Source: Spirochaetales bacterium
GTDB lineage: Bacteria > Spirochaetota > Spirochaetia > DSM-27196 > SKKC01
NCBI GenBank assembly: GCA_007121695.1
Contig: SKKC01000204.1
Coordinates: 1-7,638, forward strand
DNA: 7,638 nucleotides
Direction of reading: 5' to 3'
Shown here: piece after piece, positions 1 to 5,817 of the stretch
How positions within the stretch are numbered: position 1 is the first letter of the stretch
Layout: every line of letters begins with the position of its first letter
Made by a program: the position numbers and the translations under genes
Notes under the pieces: generated by a model
Told to the model about the DNA's origin: nothing
The model's database searches: none
The model's input: the letters and a program-made list of their open reading frames with translations, nothing else

Positions 1-407
1 AAGACGAACATCGCCACGAGGTTGAAGTACTGGCCGAGCAGCGGAATTTCAACCTGACTGAGCGGGTCGAACACCTGCGACGCACCGAAGCCCATCTGCA
101 GCGAGAAAAACTGGCCTGAGGTTTGAAATGCGGCAAAAATCAGTGTCATAAACAAACCGATGATGAGCCCTATCAGCCCTTCCCCCACGAGCATCGCAAC
201 ATAGCCGAGCCCGGTTTCAGGAAGGGGATACAGATCCGCAGATACCCATGGAAACACGACATATGCGGTCATGAACGCCAGTCCGATCTTTGCGATGGCG
301 GGAATACCCTGACTGCCAATGAGCGGCGCCGTAAACGTGATCAGAATGATCCGGGCGAAGAGCAGAAAGAACACCTGACTGTTGGCGGCCAGCTCGAAAA
401 GGTTCAT
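1..407 (-). CDS. fliR: FliR, flagellar type III export gate protein (N-terminal 135 residues; 3' end outside window)
   Basis: FliR is an integral inner-membrane component of the flagellar type III export gate and assembles with FliP and FliQ into the export pore. The visible protein starts MNLFELAANSQVFFLLFARI and has several long hydrophobic segments: about residues 10-30, 38-53, 68-95 and 122-135. The stretch around residues 95-120, with FFSLQMGFGASQVFDP, matches the conserved FliR region between membrane segments. Family members are usually about 260 residues, so roughly half is present and the gene runs off the window edge without a stop. The ATG at 405-407 lies 10 bases after the fliQ stop. 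A GAGG sequence that runs into the fliQ stop lies about 13 bases upstream, a slightly long spacing, but no other start fits. Identity follows from both sequence and position after fliP and fliQ. Confidence 0.95.
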   Translation of the reverse strand, partial: MNLFELAANSQVFFLLFARIILITFTAPLIGSQGIPAIAKIGLAFMTAYVVFPWVSADLYPLPETGLGYVAMLVGEGLIGLIIGLFMTLIFAAFQTSGQFFSLQMGFGASQVFDPLSQVEIPLLGQYFNLVAMFV

Positions 408-417
408 GCGCAGTCCG

Positions 418-690
418 TTACCTCACCAGCCCCGGAATCTGAGCCATAATATTCTCCGTGAATACCACCAGGACGCTGAACATCCAGGGGCCAAAAAACA
501 GAAGCGCCAGCATAATGGCGACGATCTTCGGTACAAAGGTCAGGGTCTGCTCCTGAATGCTCGTCGTCGCCTGCAGTATCGAAACAATGAGTCCGACCAG
601 CATACCGATGAGCAGCACCGGAGCAGCCAGAATAAGAATCTGCAACACCGATGTGCGAAGCAGCTGTACTACGTGTCCCAGGGACATCAT
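418..690 (-). CDS. fliQ: FliQ, flagellar type III export gate protein
   Basis: FliQ is a small membrane subunit of the export gate; several copies pack around the FliP-FliR core. The 90-residue product has the usual family length and two hydrophobic hairpin helices (about residues 15-39 and 54-77). The conserved loop between them, LQATTSIQEQTLTFVPK at 39-55, is the family signature. Two ATG codons are adjacent at the start (685-690). The strong GAGGAGG ribosome site lies 7 bases before the first and 10 before the second, so the first is preferred, though either could serve. The gene is 13 bases downstream of fliP, whose stop codon is part of this ribosome site, and 10 bases upstream of fliR. 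Nothing is missing or unusual in the protein. Confidence 0.97.
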   Translation of the reverse strand: MMSLGHVVQLLRTSVLQILILAAPVLLIGMLVGLIVSILQATTSIQEQTLTFVPKIVAIMLALLFFGPWMFSVLVVFTENIMAQIPGLVR

Positions 691-698
691 GATCTATA

Positions 699-706
699 CC
701 TCCTCA
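699..706 (-). promoter_or_regulatory. fliQ Shine-Dalgarno sequence containing the fliP stop codon
   Basis: On the coding strand this reads TGAGGAGG. The first three bases are the TGA stop of fliP and the rest is a near-consensus ribosome binding site for fliQ. Ribosomes ending fliP therefore sit on the fliQ initiation site. That is visible in the sequence; translational coupling is an inference from it. Confidence 0.8.
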
Positions 707-1486
707 CAGAAAACTTGCGACCAACTGCTGTGTCAGCAGTGTCCATCCATCAATGAGCACAAAAAGAATCAGTTTGAACGGAAGCGAAATCATGATTGGC
801 GGTAACATGATCATACCCATGGACATAAGGGTTGAAGCGACAACCATGTCAATGACAATGAAGGGAACGAACAGCAGAATACCGATCTGAAACGCAACCG
901 TCATCTCATGGAGTATAAACGCCGGAATAAGCACGTAGGTGGGAACCTCCGACAGGTTCGACGGACGGGGAAGGCCGGCCATGCGCATGAACAGGCGGAT
1001 ATTGTCGGGGTTCCCGTGCATCTGCCGATACATGAAATGCCGCATTGGTCCCTCGAAGTTCTCGTACGCCTCTTCGAGGCCGATCTCACCATCCGAAAGA
1101 GGAACAAACGCTTCGTCGTACACCTGCTGCAACGTCGGAAACATAATGAACAGCGTCATGAAGAGAGCCACTCCCATAAGCACCTGACTGGGTGGCACCT
1201 GCTGCAGACTCAGCGCACGCTTCACGAAATCGAGTACTATCGCGATCCGGAGAAAACTGGTCAGGAGAATGATGATCGAAGGGGCCAGACTCAGGACAGC
1301 AAGAATAAGCAGAATCTGCAGACTCAGGCCGACTTCCTGGTCGCTGGCAGCATCCCTGACCGATATATCTATGAACGGTATTCCAAGCGCGTCCTCACCC
1401 GGTGCAGTCTGCGCGTGAAGCTCCACCGCGGGAGTACATATGAGAAGCAGCAGTACAATTGCTGGTACGGCGCGAAAACGTTTCAT
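704..1486 (-). CDS. fliP: FliP, flagellar type III export gate protein
   Basis: FliP forms the core ring of the export gate in the inner membrane. The 260-residue protein begins with a signal peptide (basic MKRFR, a hydrophobic core, likely cleavage after Ala25 in VELHA), as expected because FliP is one of the few flagellar proteins with a cleaved signal. Hydrophobic segments follow at about 54-76, 102-118, 184-215 and 236-250. The first family signature is at 188-203 (PAFILHEMTVAFQIGI), with Met at a position usually Leu or Ile. The second is PFKLILFVLIDGW at 236-248. The methionine-rich stretch MSMGMIML at 221-228 corresponds to the gating loop. The ATG is 5 bases after an AGGAGG ribosome site that overlaps the fliO stop, and the protein is full length. 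Confidence 0.97.
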   Translation of the reverse strand: MKRFRAVPAIVLLLLICTPAVELHAQTAPGEDALGIPFIDISVRDAASDQEVGLSLQILLILAVLSLAPSIIILLTSFLRIAIVLDFVKRALSLQQVPPSQVLMGVALFMTLFIMFPTLQQVYDEAFVPLSDGEIGLEEAYENFEGPMRHFMYRQMHGNPDNIRLFMRMAGLPRPSNLSEVPTYVLIPAFILHEMTVAFQIGILLFVPFIVIDMVVASTLMSMGMIMLPPIMISLPFKLILFVLIDGWTLLTQQLVASFL

Positions 1487-1491
1487 GCGCG

Positions 1492-1498
1492 CCTCCTA
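1492..1498 (-). promoter_or_regulatory. fliP Shine-Dalgarno sequence containing the fliO stop codon
   Basis: The coding strand reads TAGGAGG. TAG is the fliO stop, and AGGAGG is a consensus ribosome site 5 bases before the fliP ATG. This supports the chosen fliP start and suggests coupled translation of fliO and fliP. Confidence 0.8.
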
Positions 1499-2182
1499 CA
1501 GCTGCCGCAGTCGTTCGCGCTGTTCCGCATAGAAGCCCGAAGATGCCCCGACTGCTTCCGGCTCGCGCGGTGGCGATGCAGGCTCCGTACGGGATGTCGT
1601 CGCGGGTTCGCGAACGGATGCCCCTGCGCTGCGTCCTCGACTCAGCATGTCGCCCAGCAGATCGCCAAAGCGACGTGTCGCGCCAGCACCGGAGGACGAG
1701 CGACGTGATGCGGCTTCGAGAAGCAGTTCGTCTATGGTTTCCGAGTTCGTCACTTCGGTAATCAGGTTTACCGAATGCTCGGACGAGCCCACGAGCAGCA
1801 CCTGCCCGCCTACCTCGACCAGGTGTATGCTTCGACCCGCTGCAAGCTGCGTCGTTCCGAGAACCTGCAGCGCGCTCGAATGCGGCAAATTTCTGTTCGA
1901 AGCACGGCGGAGCACGTAGAAGAGCGCGTAAATAACGCAGATAACAAAGCCGAGTACCAGCATCATGCGAATAAAATCAGCTGCACCGAAACTGGCTATG
2001 TCTCCAGCTGTGTCGTCTGCGACCGTGTCGTCATCGGCAAATATGAGTGTCGTTTCGTCTATGCGGTTTGCGCTCGTAGTATCGGTATCGACCGACGGTG
2101 TCTGTGTTTCAGCGTCCTGTGCTACTACCGGCACAGCCCAGAATACAACAAACACCACAATGAGCATTGTGGTTTGTCTCAA
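1496..2182 (-). CDS. fliO: FliO (FliZ-type), export gate assembly protein
   Basis: FliO, called FliZ in Borrelia, is a bitopic membrane protein that helps FliP assemble into the export gate. The 228-residue product has an N-terminal signal peptide (about 1-21, cleavage after VVA), then a strongly acidic extracytoplasmic segment (22-61, twelve D/E and one basic residue), and a membrane helix at about 70-91. A FliO domain follows at about 100-143 with LQVLGTTQLAAGRSIHLVEV, and the tail is low in complexity and rich in Arg, Ser, Ala and Glu. The start is TTG at 2180-2182, supported by the GGGAGGGG ribosome site and by Arg2, which gives the signal peptide its positive end. The next in-frame ATG (codon 6) would be too far from the ribosome site and would lose that charge. 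The tail is poorly conserved in the family. Confidence 0.9.
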   Translation of the reverse strand: MRQTTMLIVVFVVFWAVPVVAQDAETQTPSVDTDTTSANRIDETTLIFADDDTVADDTAGDIASFGAADFIRMMLVLGFVICVIYALFYVLRRASNRNLPHSSALQVLGTTQLAAGRSIHLVEVGGQVLLVGSSEHSVNLITEVTNSETIDELLLEAASRRSSSGAGATRRFGDLLGDMLSRGRSAGASVREPATTSRTEPASPPREPEAVGASSGFYAEQRERLRQL

Positions 2183-2186
2183 CGTT

Positions 2187-2194
2187 CCCCTCCC
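2187..2194 (-). promoter_or_regulatory. fliO Shine-Dalgarno sequence selecting a TTG start
   Basis: The coding strand reads GGGAGGGG followed by AACG and TTG. Taking GGAGG as the core, spacing to TTG is 6 bases, against 21 to the alternative ATG at codon 6. This site therefore decides for the rare TTG start. Unlike most junctions here it is not coupled to an upstream stop codon, because the preceding gap is 132 bases. Confidence 0.75.
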
Positions 2195-2264
2195 GTCACG
2201 TTGCTGTGTATGTCAAACAACTACTTCAAAACGGGTCTGCAGTCCCATTTCCAAGCAGCGCTTA

Positions 2265-2285
2265 AGCCTCGCACTCAACGAGACT
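2265..2285 (-). repeat. Inverted repeat / RNA hairpin in the fliY-fliO gap
   Basis: In the transcript AGTCTCG (2285-2279) can pair with CGAGGCT (2271-2265) over a 7-base loop, giving seven pairs including one G-U. No U-run follows, so it is not a typical intrinsic terminator. It could stabilise or mark a processing site in the mRNA, or be chance. Confidence 0.45.
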
Positions 2286-2314
2286 CTCTGTCCAGTATCC
2301 TCCCTGAAAAACTT

Positions 2315-3430
2315 TTATGTCATATTATTGACACGCTCCATGGGCGACACGATTTCGGTTACGCGCACGCCGAAGTTTTCGTCGATAACAACAACCTCGC
2401 CCTTCGCGATAAGTTTGTGATTCACGAGTATATCAACCGGCTCACCGGCAAGTTTATCGAGTTCTATAATGGTGCCTTCGCCCATGCCCAGGATTTCCTT
2501 AATGAGTTTCCGGGTCCGTCCGAGCTCGACGGTCATTTCCATATACACGTCCATGAGCAGGCTGATATTACCCTGCTCCGCTGACGAGGAACCCGACTGA
2601 AGGTTCGGAAACTGCACACTCTGCACGCTCGGCCCCATTCCCTGCTGTCCTCCAAACATGCCCGCCATGGGATCCTGTCCGCCACCCTGCGGCCCCATGG
2701 CCTGAGCACCAAACCCGCCTCCTGCACTCTGTGGCTGCGGCTGGGCCTGATGCTGTGGCGACGGATTCGAGGCAGGCGTCGCCGGCATTGCCTCCACGCC
2801 AGCGACAGCTTCCACGATAGCTCTGTCAAACACCTCGTAGATGGTTGTTTCGGTTTCGTCGATCGTGACGGGATACTCGACAATCGCAAAATCGCCCGTC
2901 GGCAGATCGAAATCGTCTTTCCCGAGGAGCTGTCCCTCAGGAGAACCGGTCATGGCGGTTACACCGGCCTCGTCACCCAGCGCGGTCGAAACAGGACCGT
3001 GTATCTGGCTGAATGCCTCCTGAAGTGCATTCAGGGCTGCGTCGTCGAGCTCAACACCTTCCTGCCCCATCATGGGTCCGGCAACCGCAAGCGCGGTTTC
3101 CGTAGAAAGAAAGAACGCGTGGTCGCCGTTTACACCGTCCGTGTAGGGCATGCGAATCTGGACCATTTCGTCGTCCATTTCGCCGTACAGGGCGTCACGA
3201 CGCACTGAACGAACCGTCGGCCTGTCCATTGAAACGGTGGTGTTTACCAGCATGGAAAAATTGGATCCCTGCGAGTCAACGGTAGCCTGAATGACGCCAG
3301 AAAAGGCTTTTATCTGTGTATCAGAGATGCCGTCTGCCGGCCCGGCCTGTGGCTCCTCATCGAAGTCCATGCCGCCGGAACCTTGTAACAATGCATCTAT
3401 TTCGTCTTGAGACAGGCTTCCGTCGCTCAT
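2315..3430 (-). CDS. fliY: FliY (FliN-type) flagellar motor switch protein with CheC-like domain
   Basis: FliY is a C-ring switch protein combining a CheC-like domain with a FliN domain. The 371-residue product opens with SLSQDEIDALL (5-15), resembling the CheY-P-binding N-terminus of FliM. A CheC-like domain covers about 36-210, and a Gln/Gly/Pro/Met-rich linker about 214-285. A C-terminal SpoA/FliN domain covers about 288-366 (from LLMDVYMEMTVELGRTRKLI). Aligned on the CheC phosphatase pattern D/S-x3-E-x2-N-x22-P, site 1 reads K41, G45, Q48, P71 and site 2 reads N134, E138, S141, P164. The prolines remain but the catalytic Asn is lost at both sites and the Glu at the first. The protein probably keeps a structural switch role without the CheY-P phosphatase activity of Bacillus FliY. 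The ATG lies 3 bases after the fliM stop, with GAGGAG upstream. Some annotations would call it fliN. Confidence 0.93.
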   Translation of the reverse strand: MSDGSLSQDEIDALLQGSGGMDFDEEPQAGPADGISDTQIKAFSGVIQATVDSQGSNFSMLVNTTVSMDRPTVRSVRRDALYGEMDDEMVQIRMPYTDGVNGDHAFFLSTETALAVAGPMMGQEGVELDDAALNALQEAFSQIHGPVSTALGDEAGVTAMTGSPEGQLLGKDDFDLPTGDFAIVEYPVTIDETETTIYEVFDRAIVEAVAGVEAMPATPASNPSPQHQAQPQPQSAGGGFGAQAMGPQGGGQDPMAGMFGGQQGMGPSVQSVQFPNLQSGSSSAEQGNISLLMDVYMEMTVELGRTRKLIKEILGMGEGTIIELDKLAGEPVDILVNHKLIAKGEVVVIDENFGVRVTEIVSPMERVNNMT

Positions 3431-3433
3431 GTC

Positions 3434-4459
3434 CTACTCCTCTCCTTCAACCGCGAGTTCTTCGAACTCTTCCTGCGCAATATCTTCGAGCTGTTCTATA
3501 ATCTGAACGGCAAGCTTGTTTCTCACCTGCCCCGGTTTAAACCTGAACTTCGGCTTGTTCCCGATATTCAGGTTCATGGGATCGCCAACGTGCACGTCGG
3601 GAAGCCGTATCACGTCTCCCGCCCGAAGGCTCAGTACATCCCTGACCGTCAGGTCCATCTTGCCGATTTCCGCGACAATATCAACCGCTATGGTCGACAG
3701 GCGTTCGCGCAGAATGTTCAGGTTCTCGGTGGTCGTACCCCGTCGCACCGAACTGTACCAGTACTGGGCACTCAATTTGGATATAATCGGCTCAATGGTC
3801 AGATAGGGAATACAGAAGTTCATCATCCCCTCGACGTCCCCGACCTTTGTCTCGAGGGTCACGAGCACGACCATTTCCGTCGGGGGGACGATCTGTGCGA
3901 ACTGCGGATTCGTTTCTATGTTTCCAAGCCGCGGCCGCAGGTCGATTACCTGGCTCCATGCTTCACGTACGTTCCCGAGGATGCGAACGATAATGCCCTC
4001 CATAACGGAGTTTTCAATATCGGTCAGGTCACGGGTGACCTTGGCGCCTTCGCCCTGACCACCGAAAAGGCGATCGATAATGGAAAACGTAATCGCCGGA
4101 TCGATTTCGAGAATGCTGTTGCCCTTCAGCGGATCCATGTTGATAATGGCAAGCGTCGTCGGATTCGGGATACTGCGAATGAACTCTTCGTAGGTCAACT
4201 GGTCGACGCTCGCGACGTGAACCTGAACCAGACTTCTCAGCTGCGCGCTCAGCGAGGTCGTCGTCAGGCGCGCAAATGTCTCGTGCATGATGCTCACGGT
4301 GCGGATCTGTTCCTTGGAAAACTTGTCCGGTCGCTTGAAGTCGTATATTTTGATCTTGCGTTGATCGGCAGGCTGCTGGACTTCTTCGGTTTCAATATCC
4401 CCGGAAGAAATTGCGGTCAGAAGCTGATCAATTTCATCCTGAGACAGGACTTCCGTCAT
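3434..4459 (-). CDS. fliM: FliM, flagellar motor switch protein
   Basis: FliM is the C-ring protein that binds phosphorylated CheY and passes the signal to FliG to set rotation direction. The 341-residue product starts with VLSQDEIDQLL (4-14), the CheY-P docking peptide. The CheC-like middle domain spans about 45-230 and contains the GGQG loop at 133-136, which corresponds to the GGXG motif contacting FliG. A SpoA domain follows at about 250-325 (around DLTVRDVLSLRAGDVIRL), then an acidic tail (EEFEELAVEGEE). Length is normal for the family. The ATG has GGGGAG 8 bases upstream. The gene sits 56 bases after fliL, a gap with a candidate promoter, and 3 bases before fliY, so fliM and fliY are probably translated together. 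A long opposite-strand reading frame is a compositional shadow. Confidence 0.97.
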   Translation of the reverse strand: MTEVLSQDEIDQLLTAISSGDIETEEVQQPADQRKIKIYDFKRPDKFSKEQIRTVSIMHETFARLTTTSLSAQLRSLVQVHVASVDQLTYEEFIRSIPNPTTLAIINMDPLKGNSILEIDPAITFSIIDRLFGGQGEGAKVTRDLTDIENSVMEGIIVRILGNVREAWSQVIDLRPRLGNIETNPQFAQIVPPTEMVVLVTLETKVGDVEGMMNFCIPYLTIEPIISKLSAQYWYSSVRRGTTTENLNILRERLSTIAVDIVAEIGKMDLTVRDVLSLRAGDVIRLPDVHVGDPMNLNIGNKPKFRFKPGQVRNKLAVQIIEQLEDIAQEEFEELAVEGEE

Positions 4460-4479
4460 GTTCCCACTCCCCGCCGATA

Positions 4480-4508
4480 ACTATACCGGGTTTTTCGCAA
4501 CGAATCAA
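4480..4508 (-). promoter_or_regulatory. Candidate sigma70-type internal promoter upstream of fliM
   Basis: In the coding direction TTGATT (4508-4503) is followed by exactly 17 bases and then TATAGT (4485-4480). These match the sigma70 -35 and -10 consensus at 4 of 6 and 5 of 6 positions. The -10 ends 20 bases before the fliM ATG, so the predicted leader would be about 14 bases and contain the ribosome site. It sits in one of only two long gaps of the operon. It could give extra expression of fliM and downstream genes, but a match of this quality can occur by chance. Confidence 0.35.
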
Positions 4509-4513
4509 TTCGT
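4500..4513. repeat. Perfect inverted repeat overlapping the candidate -35 box
   Basis: The coding strand reads ACGAAT-TG-ATTCGT, two perfect 6-base arms around a 2-base centre, starting just after the fliL stop codon. As DNA it could be a small operator half-overlapping the putative -35. As RNA it would make only a short weak hairpin. No regulator is recognisable from the sequence. Confidence 0.4.
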
Positions 4514-4515
4514 CA

Positions 4516-5058
4516 TTACATTCCCAGAACCTGGAACTCGTCGAACAACACTTGCCTGATCGGGCGGCCAATCATGATCGCGTTCAGCTCTTCCATGAGT
4601 TCGGCCTTCAGGGCTTCCTCATTCTCCGGGCGTAGTGCATCTACCGTGCGACGGGCGAAAAAGTTCCTCGACCGGTCTCTCAGCTGCGGAGTTCTCTGCG
4701 ACAACTCGGCTGCAATGCGTGCGTTTCCCTCTTCGTAGCCGAGCTGAAGCTGCACGACAAACATGGCGCCGTCGGAAGTCGTCCCGCGTATTTCTCCGAG
4801 GCCGCTGAAAAACGAGGGAAGTGGAAGCGCCTCTGCCATGACCTCGCTCGACGGAATAAACGCCTGCCCAGCCGGCTCGTCGCCCTGAAGAATATTCAGG
4901 GTTACCACGACGACGGTAACAATGAACAGAATCGCTCCAATGACGATCGCAACCCACTTGAGTATCTGTATCGCGAGGCCGGAAAGTACGCCGCCCTTTT
5001 TCTCCGCTGACTCTTCCGAGCCAAGATCATCTTCACTGTCGAAAATATCATCCGACAT
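4516..5058 (-). CDS. fliL: FliL, flagellar basal body-associated stator protein
   Basis: FliL is a single-pass inner-membrane protein that forms a ring around the stator and supports torque; in Borrelia it also affects periplasmic flagellar orientation and stator assembly. The 180-residue product has an acidic cytoplasmic N-terminus (MSDDIFDSEDDLGSEESAEK), a membrane helix at about 34-56, a linker, and a periplasmic FliL domain at about 90-180. That domain includes FVVQLQLGYEE (100-110) and ends with the characteristic pattern RPIRQVLFDEFQVL (165-178). Length agrees with spirochete homologues. The ATG is 8 bases after AAGGAG, and this ribosome site contains the motB stop. Position between motB and fliM is the usual one. 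Confidence 0.94.
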   Translation of the reverse strand: MSDDIFDSEDDLGSEESAEKKGGVLSGLAIQILKWVAIVIGAILFIVTVVVVTLNILQGDEPAGQAFIPSSEVMAEALPLPSFFSGLGEIRGTTSDGAMFVVQLQLGYEEGNARIAAELSQRTPQLRDRSRNFFARRTVDALRPENEEALKAELMEELNAIMIGRPIRQVLFDEFQVLGM

Positions 5059-5066
5059 CGTAGCTA

Positions 5067-5073
5067 CTCCTTA
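5067..5073 (-). promoter_or_regulatory. fliL Shine-Dalgarno sequence containing the motB stop codon
   Basis: The coding strand reads TAAGGAG: TAA ends motB and AAGGAG is the ribosome site, 8 bases before the fliL ATG. It is the third clear stop-in-Shine-Dalgarno junction of this operon. Confidence 0.75.
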
Positions 5074-5799
5074 CAGATTCCCGTCGCTGAGAATAATGAC
5101 GTCGACGCGACGGTTGTACGCTCGACCTTCCGCGGTCTGGTTGGTAAACAGCGGTTGCTGCTCGCCAAGGGACATCACCTGGAACCGCTCTTCGGGGGCG
5201 CCAAAGTCAACGAGATATCGCAGAACGTTCAGTGATCGCCCCGCACCTAGATGCCAGTTCGTGGGCCACGGCCCGAAGGGATCGGTTGGTTCGCTGTCGG
5301 TGTGCCCCTCGATGCGAAAGAACCGCCCGGCGACCGAATCGCTCTGCAGAAGATCCGACAGGTTTTGCAGCACCACGCGGGATCGCTCTATGTCGATCTC
5401 CGCGCTGGCCGTTCGAAAAAACGAATCCGCGGCGAGCGAGATAACCAGGCCCCGTTCATCACGGGTAACCCTGACCCGATTCGACCGTATCTCCGGTTCG
5501 AAGAGACTGATCGCCTGTCTGCGAGCTTCGTCGAGCGAGCGTCCCACCCTGCGGGACGGAAGCTGGAGAATGTTGTTCCCGAGCTCGGCGAGCGGACCGA
5601 CTTCGAGGGTGTTTCCACCCTGGAACGTGCCAAGGCCGGGAAAGGACGCAAGTACCAGTCGGAGTTCGTATCCGTCAATTTCCGCAGTCGTGAACAGAAG
5701 TACAAAAAACGTCAGCAGGAGCGTTGTCATGTCTCCATAGGTCAGCAGCCAGTCTGCCGCGCCTTCTGACTTTCTTTCCTTTTTCTTCACACCTGGCAT
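5071..5799 (-). CDS. motB: MotB, flagellar stator protein with OmpA-like domain
   Basis: MotB pairs with MotA to form the ion channel that drives rotation and anchors the stator to peptidoglycan. The 242-residue product has a short basic N-terminus (KKKERK), then one membrane helix at about 17-37. Within WLLTYGDMTTLLLTFFVLL, Asp23 is the essential ion-binding residue. A periplasmic linker/plug region follows, then an OmpA-like peptidoglycan-binding domain at about 115-238, with FRIEGHTDSEPTD (161-173), NWHLGAGRSLNV (181-192) and NRRVDVII (229-236). The coupling ion (proton or sodium) cannot be fixed from these residues. The ATG is 18 bases after motA, and only a weak GGGA-like ribosome site is present, unlike the strong sites elsewhere. 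The protein is complete. Confidence 0.96.
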   Translation of the reverse strand: MPGVKKKERKSEGAADWLLTYGDMTTLLLTFFVLLFTTAEIDGYELRLVLASFPGLGTFQGGNTLEVGPLAELGNNILQLPSRRVGRSLDEARRQAISLFEPEIRSNRVRVTRDERGLVISLAADSFFRTASAEIDIERSRVVLQNLSDLLQSDSVAGRFFRIEGHTDSEPTDPFGPWPTNWHLGAGRSLNVLRYLVDFGAPEERFQVMSLGEQQPLFTNQTAEGRAYNRRVDVIILSDGNL

Positions 5800-5817
5800 A
5801 GCTGTATCCCGTATGCG

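Larger units (their letters stand above)
2183..2314 (-). other. 132-base intergenic region between fliY and fliO
   Basis: This is the longest non-coding stretch in the window; other gaps are 3-56 bases. Read in transcription direction, it holds an orphan Shine-Dalgarno-like AGGGAGG (2299-2305) with no ATG, GTG or TTG at usable spacing. It then holds a 7-bp hairpin (2265-2285), a near-palindrome GGGACTGCAGACCC (2233-2246) and finally the fliO ribosome site. The frame of fliY stays open for 33 codons after its TAA, to a TGA at 2213-2215, but nothing suggests read-through. No convincing promoter or rho-independent terminator is visible. Bacillus subtilis has cheY at this place in its operon; no CheY-like sequence is recognisable here. 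Confidence 0.6.

Noticed and set aside
908..1708. Plus-strand open frame of 266 codons opposite fliP and fliO
   Set aside because: The translation is low-quality, full of Arg/His/Gln with no domain or membrane pattern, and it spans the boundary of two clear minus-strand genes.
2211..2216. Perfect -35-like TTGACA upstream of fliO
   Set aside because: No -10-like sequence lies 16-18 bases downstream; that position is occupied by the G-rich ribosome site.
2265..2285. Hairpin in the fliY-fliO gap as an intrinsic terminator
   Set aside because: No U-run follows the stem, and essential flagellar genes continue in the same direction.
3407..4480. Plus-strand open frame of 357 codons opposite fliM, longer than fliM itself
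   Set aside because: It is rich in Arg and His, has no recognisable domain, and lies exactly over fliM. It reflects the codon bias of the real gene on the other strand.
4922..5740. Plus-strand open frame of 272 codons opposite motB and fliL
   Set aside because: Ser/Arg/Pro-rich translation typical of an antisense shadow; it covers a well-supported motB.
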